The notes under the pieces: model-generated
Databases searched by the model: none
The model's input: the letters and a program-made list of their open reading frames with translations, nothing else
Told to the model about the DNA's origin: nothing
In this document: piece by piece, positions 18,305 to 30,300 of the stretch
How positions within the stretch are numbered: position 1 is the stretch's first letter
How the letters are laid out: the number at the start of each line of letters is the position of its first letter
Translations under genes and position numbers: made by a program
Source of the DNA: Candidatus Mycolicibacterium alkanivorans
GTDB lineage: Bacteria > Actinomycetota > Actinomycetes > Mycobacteriales > Mycobacteriaceae
Assembly: GCF_022760805.1 (NCBI RefSeq)
Contig: NZ_JAIVFL010000001.1
Span: 1,922,001-1,986,000 of the forward strand
Direction: 5' to 3'
DNA length: 64,000 nt

Positions 18305-19792
18305 ATGAGCCGACCTGTTGATGCGAACGGTCTGCCGTCCGAACTCGGGCCCCTCGACATGCTGCTGCATCGCGGCGAAGCGAACCCGCGGACCCGCTCG
18401 GGCATCATGGCGCTGGAGATCCTCGACACCACCCCGGATTGGGAGCACTTCCGGGCCTGCTTCGACAACGCCTCCCGCAAGGTCCTGCGGTTGCGGCAGC
18501 GCGTCGTCGTGCCGACCCTGCCCACCGCACCGCCGCGCTGGGTGGTCGACCCGGACTTCAACCTCGACTTCCACGTCCGCCGGGTGCGCGTCCCCGAGCC
18601 AGGCACCCTGCGCCAGGTGCTCGACCTGGCCGAGGTGAGCCTGCAGTCGCCGCTGGACATCTCCCGGCCGTTGTGGACCGCCACCCTGGTCGAAGGACTC
18701 GAGGCAGGCAAGGCCGCCACCCTGCTGCATCTGAGTCACGCCGTCACCGACGGGGTGGGCGCGGCGACGATGTTCGCCGAGATCTATGACCTGGAACGCA
18801 ATCCACCCGCGCGGCCGACCCCGCCGATGCCGGTGCCTCAGGACCTCACCCCCAACGACCTGATGCGCGAGGGCATCAACCAGTTGCCCGGCGCCATCGT
18901 GGCCGGCCTGTTCGGCGTGGTGTCCGGCGGGCTGTCGGCCATTGGCCGCGTGGTGCGCAATCCGGGCACCGCCGTGTTCGACGTCCTCGACTACGCCCGG
19001 TCCGGACGCCGGGTGATGGGCCGGGCGGCCGAGCCGTCCCCGCTGCTGCGGCGGCGCAGCCTGTCCTCGCGCAGTGAAGCCATCGAGATGAAACTGGCGG
19101 ACTTGCGATCGGCCGCCCACGCGGCCGGCGGATCGATCAACGACGCCTATCTGGCCGGGCTGTGCGGTGCGCTGCGGCTCTATCACGAGGCGCTCGGCGT
19201 CCCGGTCAACAGCTTGCCGATGGCCGTGCCGGTGAGCCTGCGCGCCGAAGCCGATCCGGCCGGCGGCAACCGGTTCGCCGGGGTCAACCTGGCGGCCCCG
19301 ATCGGTGTCGCCGACCCGGCTCTGCGCATCCGGAAGATCCGCAAGCAGATGACCTCCCGGCGTGAGGAGGCCGCCATCGACCTGATCGGCTCGGTGGCGC
19401 CGGTGCTCAGCCTGCTGCCCGACGCGGTGCTCGAGGCGATGAGCGGATCGGTGATCGCCTCTGACGTGCAGGCCAGCAATGTGCCGGTCTACGCCGGCGA
19501 AACCTTCATCGCCGGGTCGAAGGTGTTGCGCCAGTTCGGTCTTGGGCCGCTGCCCGGGGTTGCGATCATGGTCGTGCTGGTTTCCCGGGGCGGCTACGCG
19601 ACCGTCACCGCCCGATACGACAGGGCCGCGATCACCAACGAGGAACTGTTTGCGCAGTGCCTGCGGTGCGGATTCGACGAGGTGCTCGCCCTGGCCGGTG
19701 ATCCGCCACGGCGGGTGGTCCCGTCGTCGTTCCCCGACCCGGTTGACGACTCCACGCAAACCCCTGCGAACGGATCGGTGTCCTACTCATGA
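18305..19792 (+). CDS. WS/DGAT-family acyltransferase (wax ester/triacylglycerol synthesis)
   Basis: 495 residues from ATG 18305, which is preceded by GAGGAGGG (18294 on); an upstream in-frame ATG at 18248 lacks such a site. The active-site motif reads LSHAVTDG: the second His, the general base of HHxxxDG, is kept, but the first His is Ser. Later motifs VPVSLRAEADPAGGNRFAGV and SNVPVYAGETFIAG fit the family. By position it is the orthologue of Rv2484c. It overlaps plsC by 4 bases, so triacylglycerol-type acylation is probably co-expressed with glycerol-3-phosphate acylation. Confidence 0.85.
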   Translation: MSRPVDANGLPSELGPLDMLLHRGEANPRTRSGIMALEILDTTPDWEHFRACFDNASRKVLRLRQRVVVPTLPTAPPRWVVDPDFNLDFHVRRVRVPEPGTLRQVLDLAEVSLQSPLDISRPLWTATLVEGLEAGKAATLLHLSHAVTDGVGAATMFAEIYDLERNPPARPTPPMPVPQDLTPNDLMREGINQLPGAIVAGLFGVVSGGLSAIGRVVRNPGTAVFDVLDYARSGRRVMGRAAEPSPLLRRRSLSSRSEAIEMKLADLRSAAHAAGGSINDAYLAGLCGALRLYHEALGVPVNSLPMAVPVSLRAEADPAGGNRFAGVNLAAPIGVADPALRIRKIRKQMTSRREEAAIDLIGSVAPVLSLLPDAVLEAMSGSVIASDVQASNVPVYAGETFIAGSKVLRQFGLGPLPGVAIMVVLVSRGGYATVTARYDRAAITNEELFAQCLRCGFDEVLALAGDPPRRVVPSSFPDPVDDSTQTPANGSVSYS

Positions 19793-21387
19793 GTGACAAG
19801 AACCTGCGCCTGCCCGGCTCGGTCGCCGAGGTGACGGCCAGCCCGCCCGGCCCCCAGATCGGTGCCTTCTTCGACCTCGACGGCACGCTGGTCGCCGGCT
19901 TCACCGCGGTGATCCTCACCCAGGAGCGCTTCCGCAGCCGGGACATGGGCATCGGCGAGCTCATCACGATGATCGCGGCCGGGCTCAACCACCGGCTCGG
20001 CCGGTTGGAGTTCGAGGAGCTGATCGGCAAGGCCTCGCAGGCGTTGCGCGGTCGCGCACTGTCCGACCTGCACGAGATCGGCGAGCGGCTGTTCATCCAG
20101 AAGATCGAGAAACGGATCTATCCGGAGATGCGCGAGCTGGTACACGCGCACATGGAGCGCGGCCACACGGTGGTGCTCAGCTCGTCGGCGCTGACACTGC
20201 AGGTCGAGCCGGTGGCCCGCTTCCTGGGCATCGAGAACACGCTGACCAACAAGTTCGAGGTCGACGAGGACGACGTCCTCACCGGCGAGGTTGTGCGCCC
20301 GATCCTGTGGGGGCCCGGCAAGGCCGACGCGGTGCAGAAGTTCGCCGCCGACAACGACATCGACCTCAAGCGGTCCTACTTCTACGCCGACGGCGACGAG
20401 GACGTCGCGCTGATGTATCTGGTCGGCAACCCCCGGCCCACCAACCCCGAGGGCAAGATGGCCGCGGTGGCACGGCGGCGCGGCTGGCCCATCCTGGAAT
20501 TCAACAGTCGCGGCAGCGGTGGGCTGATGGGTCAGGTGCGGACCCTGCTCGGCGTCGGGTCGCTGCTCCCGGCCGCCACCGGCGCGATCGGCTGGGGCCT
20601 GCTGACCCGAAGCCGACGCCGCGGCGTGAACTTCTTCACCACCGCGTTCCCGAACCTGATGCTGGCCGCCAACGGCGTGAATCTCAACGTGCTGGGTGCG
20701 GAGAATCTGACCAAGAAGCGGCCCGCGGTGTTCATCTTCAACCACCGCAACAACTTCGACCCCATCATCTCCGCAGCCCTGATCAAGGACAACTGGACCG
20801 GGGTGGGGAAGAAGGAACTCGAAAGCGACCCCGTGATCGGCACATTGGGCAAGCTGGTCGACACCGTGTTCATCGACCGGGACGACCCGAAGGCCGCCGT
20901 GGAGTCGCTCCAGCGTGTCGAGGACCTCGTCGAGAAGGGCCTGTCGATTCTGATCGCGCCGGAAGGCACCCGGCTGGACACCCGCACCGTGGGTCCCTTC
21001 AAGAAGGGCCCGTTCCGGCTGGCGATGGCCGCCGGTGTGCCACTGGTCCCGATCGTGATCCGCAATGCCGAGGTGATCGCTCCGCGGGACTCCTCGACGA
21101 TGAATCCCGGAACCGTGGATGTCGTTGTCTATCCGCCGATTTCAGTGGAGGACTGGACGCTCGACGACCTCTCCGAGCGGATCGCCGGTGTCCGGCAGCT
21201 CTACCTCGACACCCTCGCGGACTGGCCGCAGGACAAGGTTCCGGTGCACCCGATCTACAAGAAGGCAGCGGCCAGGAAGGCGCCGGCCAAAAAGGCAGCG
21301 GCCAGGAAGGCGCCGGTCAAAACGGCGGCGACAAAGAAGGCAGCGGCCAAGAAAACCGAGCCGCCGACTGTCAGGGGCGGTCGATGA
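19789..21387 (+). CDS. plsC: HAD phosphatase-1-acylglycerol-3-phosphate acyltransferase fusion
   Basis: 532 residues, two domains. Residues ~20-250 are a HAD-IB hydrolase with [14 protein letters not shown] (nucleophile Asp), SSSALTL and [11 protein letters not shown]. Residues ~270-490 are a PlsC acyltransferase with [11 protein letters not shown] (HxxxxD, here NHRNNFD) and IAPEGTR. The last ~45 residues are a Lys/Ala/Pro-rich tail of repeated [12 protein letters not shown] units, reminiscent of histone H1-like or Lsr2/HupB tails. Orthologue Rv2483c. Together with PlsB2 it would make phosphatidate; the HAD domain could dephosphorylate a lipid product. Confidence 0.85.
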   Translation: MSDKNLRLPGSVAEVTASPPGPQIGAFFDLDGTLVAGFTAVILTQERFRSRDMGIGELITMIAAGLNHRLGRLEFEELIGKASQALRGRALSDLHEIGERLFIQKIEKRIYPEMRELVHAHMERGHTVVLSSSALTLQVEPVARFLGIENTLTNKFEVDEDDVLTGEVVRPILWGPGKADAVQKFAADNDIDLKRSYFYADGDEDVALMYLVGNPRPTNPEGKMAAVARRRGWPILEFNSRGSGGLMGQVRTLLGVGSLLPAATGAIGWGLLTRSRRRGVNFFTTAFPNLMLAANGVNLNVLGAENLTKKRPAVFIFNHRNNFDPIISAALIKDNWTGVGKKELESDPVIGTLGKLVDTVFIDRDDPKAAVESLQRVEDLVEKGLSILIAPEGTRLDTRTVGPFKKGPFRLAMAAGVPLVPIVIRNAEVIAPRDSSTMNPGTVDVVVYPPISVEDWTLDDLSERIAGVRQLYLDTLADWPQDKVPVHPIYKKAAARKAPAKKAAARKAPVKTAATKKAAAKKTEPPTVRGGR

Positions 21388-23720
21388 CCGCCTGCGATCA
21401 CCTCGCCGATTTCGGCACTACCGGCGACGCGCTGGTGCTGGCCTCGGTGTCGTCGAAGGCCGAACTCGAGCTGCTCAATGACTGGCTGCACGCCCAGCGG
21501 CGGGCGCACCCCAACACCAAACTCGAGGTGTTGCAGTTACCCGCCGGGGATCCGCCGCCGGGGGTGGTGGCCCAACTCGTCGAGGAACTTGGGACCGGTG
21601 GGGACCGGCTGGTGGTTCCGGTGCAGGTGTTCTGGGTTCCGGGCGGGCTGCCCACCCGGGTCAAGATCGTCGGTTTGATCTCGGGCCGAGACACCTACCG
21701 GCCGCCGGAGTTGTTGCAGCGCAGCATTCTTCGCAAGGATCCGTCGCGCGCCCGCATCGTCGCCGGCGAGCCGGCCAAGGTGTCCGAGCTGCGCCGGCAG
21801 TGGCAGGAGAAGACGGTCGGCGAAAGTCCGCGCGACTTCGCCCGCTTCGTGCTGCGTCGCGCGGCACTGGCCATCGAGCGGATGGAACTGCGCCTGCTCG
21901 GGCCGGAGTACAAGTCGCCGCAACTCATCACCGATGAGCTGATGGCGTCGTCCCGTTTCATGGAGGGACTGGAGAAGATCCCCGGGGCCAGCCCCGTCAA
22001 GGCCGAGGAGATGCTCAACGAGCTGGCCACCGGCTGGAGCAGGTTCTCGGTGGACCTGATCCCCAACCTGGGCCGGGCGATCTTCAGCCGCGGCTTCGAT
22101 CCCCGCATCGACTACGACCCGGTGGAAATCGAGTCGATGCGCCGTGCCCTGGAAGACCACCCAGCGGTGTTGCTGTTCTCCCACCGGTCCTATCTCGACG
22201 GTGTCATCGTCCCGGTGGCGATGCAGGAGAACAAGCTGCCACCGACGCACACGTTCGCCGGGATCAACCTCTCCTTCGGATTCTTGGGCCCGCTGATGCG
22301 CCGCTCGGGTGTCATCTTCCTGCGACGCAAGCTCGACGATCCGGTGTACAAGTACGTGCTTCGCCAGTTCGTCGGCTACATCGTCGAGAAGCGCTTCAAC
22401 CTGAGCTGGTCGATCGAGGGCACCCGTTCGCGGACCGGAAAGATGTTGCCGCCCAAGCTCGGTCTGCTCGCCTATGTCGCCGACGCCTACCTGGACGGCC
22501 GCAGCGAGGACATTCTGCTGCAGCCGGTGTCGATCAGCTTCGACCAGTTGCACGAGACCGCCGAATACGCGGCCTACGCGCGCGGTGGGGAGAAGACCCC
22601 GGAGGGCGCGGAGTGGCTGTACAAGTTCATCAAGGCCCAGGGCGAGCGCAACTACGGCAAGATCTACGTCCGCTTTCCCGACGCGGTCTCGATGCGCCAG
22701 TACCTCGGTGAGCCCGGCGGCTCGATGGTCTCCGACCCGGCCGCCAAACGTCTTGCGCTGCAAAAGATGGCGTTCGAGGTGGCCTGGCGGATCCTCGCGG
22801 CGACGCCGATCAATGCCACGGGGCTGGTGTCGGCGCTGCTGCTCACAACGCGTGGCCGTGCGTTGACGCTGGGGCAGCTGCACCACACCCTGCAGGATTC
22901 GCTGGACTACCTGGAGCGCAAGCAGACTCCGGTTACCAACAGCGCCTTGCGACTTCGCACGCTCGACGGTGTGCGCGCGGCAGTCGACGCACTGTCCAAC
23001 GGGCATCCGGTGACCCGGGTGGACGGCGGTCACGAACCGGTGTGGCGGATCGCGCCCGAACACGAGCACGAGGCCGCGTTCTACCGCAACACGCTCATCC
23101 ACGCCTTCCTGGAGACCTCCATTGTCGAGCTCGCCCTGGCCCATGCCGGCCGCGCACCCGACGGCGCCCGGGTGGCGCTGTTCTGGGAGCAGGCGATGCG
23201 TCTGCGTGACCTGTTGAAGTTCGACTTCTACTTCGCCGACTCGGCGTCCTTCCGCGAGCACCTGGCCGAGGAGATGGAGTGGCACGACGACTGGGAGATC
23301 CACGTCGCGGCCGGCGGCGAAGCCGTCGACAACCTGTTGCGTGAGAAGCGACCCCTGATGGCGAACGCGATGCTGCGGCCGTTCCTGGAGGCCTACGAGA
23401 TCGTCGCCGACGTGCTGTGTGACGCGCCGGCTGAGATCGGGGAGAAGGAGCTCTCCAAGATCGCCCTGGGCGTCGGGGCCCAGTACGCGGCGCAGGGCCG
23501 GATCCGCAGCAACGAGTCGGTGTCGGCACTGCTGTTCGCGACCGCGCGACAGGTGGCCGCCGATCAACACCTGCTGGAACAGGCACCGAACCTGCGGGAG
23601 CGGAGGCAGGCGTTCCTGCTGGAGCTGCGCGGCATCCTGGCCGACATGGACCGCATTCACAAGTTGTCCGCCGAGCAGTTCTACGCCCGCGAGGTCCGAG
23701 TTCGTGAACAGGCCGGCTGA
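21384..23720 (+). CDS. plsB2: Glycerol-3-phosphate acyltransferase PlsB
   Basis: 778 residues from ATG 21384 (ATGA overlap with plsC). The PlsB acyltransferase motifs are in order: [13 protein letters not shown] (HxxxxD), [22 protein letters not shown] and [13 protein letters not shown]. The length matches the long PlsB class. It catalyses the first acylation of glycerol 3-phosphate at the membrane. Orthologue Rv2482c. The wax synthase-plsC-plsB2 order with ATGA overlaps makes this a glycerolipid operon. Confidence 0.92.
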   Translation: MTACDHLADFGTTGDALVLASVSSKAELELLNDWLHAQRRAHPNTKLEVLQLPAGDPPPGVVAQLVEELGTGGDRLVVPVQVFWVPGGLPTRVKIVGLISGRDTYRPPELLQRSILRKDPSRARIVAGEPAKVSELRRQWQEKTVGESPRDFARFVLRRAALAIERMELRLLGPEYKSPQLITDELMASSRFMEGLEKIPGASPVKAEEMLNELATGWSRFSVDLIPNLGRAIFSRGFDPRIDYDPVEIESMRRALEDHPAVLLFSHRSYLDGVIVPVAMQENKLPPTHTFAGINLSFGFLGPLMRRSGVIFLRRKLDDPVYKYVLRQFVGYIVEKRFNLSWSIEGTRSRTGKMLPPKLGLLAYVADAYLDGRSEDILLQPVSISFDQLHETAEYAAYARGGEKTPEGAEWLYKFIKAQGERNYGKIYVRFPDAVSMRQYLGEPGGSMVSDPAAKRLALQKMAFEVAWRILAATPINATGLVSALLLTTRGRALTLGQLHHTLQDSLDYLERKQTPVTNSALRLRTLDGVRAAVDALSNGHPVTRVDGGHEPVWRIAPEHEHEAAFYRNTLIHAFLETSIVELALAHAGRAPDGARVALFWEQAMRLRDLLKFDFYFADSASFREHLAEEMEWHDDWEIHVAAGGEAVDNLLREKRPLMANAMLRPFLEAYEIVADVLCDAPAEIGEKELSKIALGVGAQYAAQGRIRSNESVSALLFATARQVAADQHLLEQAPNLRERRQAFLLELRGILADMDRIHKLSAEQFYAREVRVREQAG

Positions 23721-23735
23721 CCATACGCTGGCGGC

Positions 23736-24844
23736 ATGACCGCGACTACCGGCTTCCGCCGCAGCGCGGTGTGGCCGGTGTTGTCGGTGGTCGCGTTGCT
23801 GGCCGGGATCACCGCGGCGGGTATCGGCGCGCTGTCGCTGGCCGAGGCGCTGGCCGCAACCGGCCTGCCCGACCCGGGACCGGTGACCACGCTGGGGCTG
23901 CCGTTCATGCGGGCGGCGGGGGAGATCGCCGCCGTGCTGGCTGTCGGCTCGTTCATGTTCGCGGCGTTCTTCGTCCCTCCCCAGGATAACGGCGTACTCG
24001 ACGCCGCGGGCTATCTCGCCCTGCGGCTGGGCTCGGTGGCCTCCGCGGTGTGGACGGTGTGCGCGGCGCTGCTTGTGCCGCTGACGATCTCCGACGTGTC
24101 GGGACAGCCGCTGCGCGACGATCTCAACCCGGTTCAGCTGTGGTCGGTGGCCAGTCTGGTCGACATTGCGAACGCATGGCGCTGGACGGCGTTCCTAGCC
24201 CTTTTCGTCACCGTCGCCAGCGTCGCGGTGCTGCGCTGGGGCTGGACGGCCCCCGCGAATGGCTACTCGACGGCCTGCACAGCCGCTGGTCGCGGTTCTT
24301 CACCCATCCGGTCGTGGCCACCGTGATGTTCGTGGTGGGCTTCTACGCGCTGTACTTCGGCGGAATCTTCGACGATGCGGTCAGCCACCACGGGGCGCAC
24401 GTCCTGATGAACCTGCACTTCCTGATGAGCGGCTACCTGTTCTACTGGGTGGTCATCGGAGTGGATCCGGCACCGCGGCAGTTGCCGTCGGTAGCCAAGA
24501 TCGCCATGGTGTTCGCCACGCTGCCGCTGCACGCGTTCTTCGGTGTGGTGATGATGGGTATGCAGCGGGTGCTCGGCGAAAGTTTTTACCGCTCACTGCA
24601 TTTGAGTTGGCATACCGACCTGGTGGGTGACCAGCACCTCGGCGGCTCGATCGCGTGGGCCCCAGGTGAGGTACCGCTCATGGTGGTGATGGTCGCGCTG
24701 CTGGTGCAGTGGAGCCGAAGCGACCGGCGCACGGCCAAGCGGTTGGACCGCGCCGCCGACCGCGATCACGAGGCGGATCTGGTTGCCTACAACGCGATGC
24801 TGGCCGAGTTGGCCCGTCGCGACGCCGGCGGCGTCAACCGCTGA
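23736..24844 (+). pseudogene. CopD/CtaG-type membrane protein gene with an internal deletion and frameshift
   Basis: Two pieces of one mycobacterial CopD-CtaG fusion (Rv0102-like, about 660 residues when intact). From ATG 23736, frame 3 gives the CopD N-terminal part up to VASVAVLRWGWT. At about 24236-24246 homology jumps to frame 2, which continues LDGPREWLLDGLHSRWSRFF, HPVVATVMFVVGFYALYFGG, the His-rich SHHGAHVLMNLHFLMSGYLF and LHLSWHTDLVGDQHLGG, to the stop at 24844. About 290 residues are missing at the join. Without them the copper-handling/cytochrome oxidase assembly role is probably lost at this locus. Confidence 0.7.
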
Positions 24845-24850
24845 GCTGTC

Positions 24851-24999
24851 TCAGTCGTCGATCAGAGTGAACTCGCGGCGGTTCGTGGCGGCCGTGTCGT
24901 CATCCACAGTCCGCACTTCATCCACAGCCGCCGACCGCCCGGTCGCGGCGCGGACCTCGATGTCGGTGCCTCGCGGCTGACTGAGTAGGTAATGGATCG
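24851..24999 (-). pseudogene. Unidentified minus-strand coding remnant upstream of ssb
   Basis: On the minus strand one frame runs RAIHYLLSQPRGTDIEV, then RAATGRSAAVDEVRTV and DDDTAATNRREFTLIDD, ending in TGA at 24853-24851. Third codon positions are almost all G or C, as in real genes here. There is no usable start codon, and the frame loses quality towards the ssb start. I do not recognise the parent protein. It could be a truncated gene end or chance. Confidence 0.3.
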
Positions 25000-25023
25000 C
25001 TCTGGATTGAAAGGACCCCAGCC

Positions 25024-25467
25024 ATGTTCGAAACCCATCTCACCGTCGTCGGCCGCATCGTCACTGACCTTCGGCGCAAGCCCGTCAACGGCCAGGAGCT
25101 GATCAGCTTCCGGGTGGCCAGTAACTCCCGGCGCCGAAACGGCGAAGGCACCTGGGAACCGGGCAATTCGCTGTTCATCACCGTCAACTGCTGGGGCAAG
25201 CTGGTCACCGGCGTCGGGGCGGCCCTTTACAAGGGCGCCCCGGTGATCGTCGTCGGCGACGTCTTCACCAGTGAGTACGAAGACAAGGACGGCGTGCGGC
25301 GCTCGTCGCTGGAGATGCGCGCCACCGCCGTGGGCCCAGACCTGTCCCGGGCCATCGTGCGCTTCGAGCAGCCACAGCCCAAGGCGGCCGAACCTGTCGC
25401 CGAGGAGGCCGCACCCGATGAGGCGGAGGAGCCCGAGGAAGCGGCGGATCTGGTGCTGTCGGCCTGA
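25024..25467 (+). CDS. ssb: Single-stranded DNA-binding protein paralogue
   Basis: 147 residues with one OB fold: FETHLTVVGRIVTDLRRKP, ISFRVASNSR, NSLFITVNCWGKL and GAPVIVVGDVFTSEYEDKDG. After residue ~112 follows an acidic Glu/Ala/Pro tail. The tail ends in LVLSA and lacks the DDDIPF-type partner-binding tip of the main SSB. It is the Rv2478c-type paralogue (SsbB), expected to coat single-stranded DNA in repair or recombination. GAAAGGA lies 10 bases upstream of the ATG. Confidence 0.85.
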   Translation: MFETHLTVVGRIVTDLRRKPVNGQELISFRVASNSRRRNGEGTWEPGNSLFITVNCWGKLVTGVGAALYKGAPVIVVGDVFTSEYEDKDGVRRSSLEMRATAVGPDLSRAIVRFEQPQPKAAEPVAEEAAPDEAEEPEEAADLVLSA

Positions 25468-25579
25468 CGGGGTGGCGGCCGCGCGGCAGAGACCCTGCGC
25501 GGCCGCCGGGCCCCGACCGGGTGACGCCTAGGATGGTCGGCGAGAAATACACGAAAAGACGGAAGGCGACACCGCGGCA

Positions 25580-27253
<1,674 letters not shown>

Positions 27254-27306
27254 TGTGATCGGCTGCGGACCAGCGTCGGTTCGCCGGCTCATCAGGAGTG
27301 GCAGGT

Positions 27307-30300
27307 ATGACGGTTGACCCCAGAACTACCAGCCTCGACTTGCCCGTCGAGTGGACTCATCTCAGCCAGGACGCCGTCGACGAGATGAACTCGGCGATGG
27401 GCGCGGCCTACCTGGCCACCTATCGAGGCCCCCACGACGGCGTCCCGCACGCCGACGCCGACGACTCCGGACCGCTGGTCCAGGTCAACGCCCAAGATGT
27501 GGTTCCGCCGGAGCTCATCGCAGCTCAGGAACGTCTCGCGCACGGGCGGCCGGCCGGGGAGACGCTGGTGGCCGTCTACGGCAGCGACGACCCCGCTGGC
27601 TTCGGTCCGGCCCTGCAGATCGTCGCCGATCAGGCCGCTATGCTGCTGGACTCGGTCACGGTGCTGCTGCACCGCCTCGGTGTGGCCTACGTCGCGCTGA
27701 TGAACCCGGTGTTCCGGGTCCGGCGCAGCCCGACCGGCGAGCTGCTCGATGTGCGACCGCAGTCCGCTGAGGCGGACACGGGGGCCGACGGTTTCCAGGA
27801 GTCCTGGATCCACGTCCAGCTTTCGCCCTCGGTCCACCGCAAGGCGCTTGCCGAGGCGCAGCGGCTGCTGCCGATGGTCGTCGCCGACGCACGCCAGGTG
27901 GCGCTGGACTCGGTGCAGCTGAGCGCGGTGCTGCCGAACCTCGCCCGCGAGATGGACGCCGACACCGGAGACCGGTTCGCGGGCCCCGATCGCCGGGACG
28001 TCGCCGACCTGCTGCGCTGGCTGGCCGACGGCCACTTCGTGCTGCTGGGCTCGCAGCTGTGCGTGGTCGCCGACGGCCACGCGACGGTCGACGAGTCCAC
28101 CCGCCTCGGCGTCGCTCGGCTGCGCACCGAGGTGCTGCCCGAGCTGACCGAGCCCGGTGATCTGCTGGTGCTGGCGCAGGCGACCATGCCCAGCTTCCTG
28201 CGCTACGGGGCGTATCCGTACATCGTGGTGATCCGCGAGCAGCGGGACGGCGGCGATGTGGAACATCGGTTCGTCGGGCTGTTCGCCGTGGCCGCGACGA
28301 GCGCCAATGTGCTCGACATCCCGTTGATCTCGCGGCGGGCGCGCGAGGTGCTGGCCATGTCCAAGGACGACCCCAGCCACCCCGGTCAGCTGATGCTCGA
28401 CATCCTCCAGACCATCCCGCGCTCCGAGCTGTTCTCGCTGACCGCCGAGCAGATGCTCGCGACGGCCAGCGCCGTCGTCGAGCTCGGCTCGCGCCGTTGT
28501 GCGCTGTTGTTCCTGCGCGCCGACCAGCTCGGGCATTTCGTGTCCTGTCTGGTGTACCTGCCGCGTGATCGCTACACCACGGCGGTGCGGCTGGCCATGC
28601 AGGACATCCTGGTTCGCGAGTTCGGCGGCCTGAGCATCGACTACACCGCCCGGGTCAGCGAATCGCCCTGGGCTGTCGTGCATTTCACGGTGCGCCTGCC
28701 CGACTCGTTCACCCGCCAGTCGATCGACACCACCGAAGCCAACCGCACCCGCGTGCGGGGGCTGCTCACCGAGGCGCTGCGCACCTGGGGCGACCGGCTG
28801 ATCGGTGCGGCCAGGACCGGCTCGATCGACCAGGCGATGGCCGAGCACTACGCCGACGCCCTGCCCGAGGAGTTCAAGCAGGTCGTCAGCCCTACCGAGG
28901 CGATTACCGACATCGGCTACATCGAAGCGCTGCAGGACAACTCGGTCAAGCTGCAGTTCGAGAAGGGTGACGACGGCCGTGACGCGTTCCTCACCTGGTA
29001 TCTCGGCGGCTCGACGGCCTCGCTGAGTCACCTGCTGCCGATGTTGCAGTGCATGGGCGTGCTGGTGCTCGAGGAGCGGCCGTTCACCGTCGTACGACCG
29101 GACGGGCTCAAAGTCTGGATTTACCAGTTCAAGATCCGGCCCGACGCCTCGATGCCGGACGCCGCCACCGAACAGGAGCGGGACGCCACCGCGCAGCGCT
29201 TCGCCGACGCCGTCACCGCGATCTGTCACGGCTGGGCCGAGATCGACCGGTTCAACGAGCTGGTGCTGCGGGCCGGACTGACCTGGCAGCAGGTCGCCGT
29301 GCTGCGCGCCTACGCAAAGTACTTGCGCCAGGCCGCTTTTCCCTACAGCCAGGCGCATATCGAGTCGGTGCTCAACGAGAATGCCGGCACCGCGCGCTCG
29401 CTGGTCGCACTCTTCGAGGCGATGTTCGACCCGGAGTCGACGGACAAGGGCCTGGACGCCCACGCCGCCGCGGCAGCGGTGAGCGCCGACATCGACGCGC
29501 TGGTCAGCCTCGACACCGACCGGGTGCTGCGGGCGTTCGCCTCGATGATCCAGGTGACGTTGCGCACCAACTACTTCGTCGACGACGACAGCTCGGCGCG
29601 TGCCCATAACGTTTTGTCACTCAAGCTCAATCCCCAGTTGATCAGCGAATTGCCTTTGCCCAGGCCGAAATTCGAGATCTTCGTGTACTCGCCACGGGTC
29701 GAGGGTGTGCACCTGCGGTTCGGTCACGTCGCGCGCGGCGGCCTGCGCTGGTCGGACCGCCGCGAGGACTTCCGCACCGAGATCCTCGGCCTGGTGAAGG
29801 CGCAAGCCGTCAAGAACGCCGTCATCGTCCCGGTCGGGGCCAAGGGCGGCTTCGTGGTCAAGCGGCCGCCGGCGGCGACCGGTGACGCCGCCGCCGACCG
29901 CGACGCCTCCCGCAACGAAGGGGTGGCCTGCTTCCGGCTGTTCATCGCCGGCCTGCTCGACGTCACCGACAACGTCGACCGCACCGGCGGCCACGTCATC
30001 ACCCCGCCGGGCGTGGTCCGCCGCGACGGCGACGATGCCTACCTGGTTGTCGCCGCGGACAAGGGCACCGCCACGTTCTCCGACTTTGCCAACGACGTAG
30101 CCAAGTCCTACGGATTCTGGCTCGGTGACGCGTTCGCCTCCGGTGGCTCGGTCGGCTACGACCACAAGGCCATGGGCATCACGGCCAAGGGTGCGTGGGA
30201 GGCCGTCAAACGCCACTTCCTGGAAATGGGTGTCGATACCCAGAGCGAGGACTTCACCGTCGTCGGCGTGGGCGACATGAGCGGCGACGTGTTCGGCAAC

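Noticed and set aside
16558..18720. A 720-residue phosphoesterase with a long N-terminal extension
   Set aside because: Sequence before GTG 18141 is non-homologous antisense of the WS/DGAT gene; the signal peptide starts at 18141.
21244..21387. Lys/Ala-rich codon repeats in the plsC tail as a DNA repeat array
   Set aside because: The repeat is at protein level, in frame, ends at the gene stop and is short; no CRISPR-like spacing.
24900..24926. Two TCATCCACA repeats as DnaA boxes or an origin near ssb
   Set aside because: They differ from the mycobacterial box (TTGTCCACA), number only two, and fall inside a coding-like minus-strand remnant.
27298..27306. GTG 27298 as the gdh start
   Set aside because: It overlaps the AGGAG that is correctly spaced for ATG 27307.
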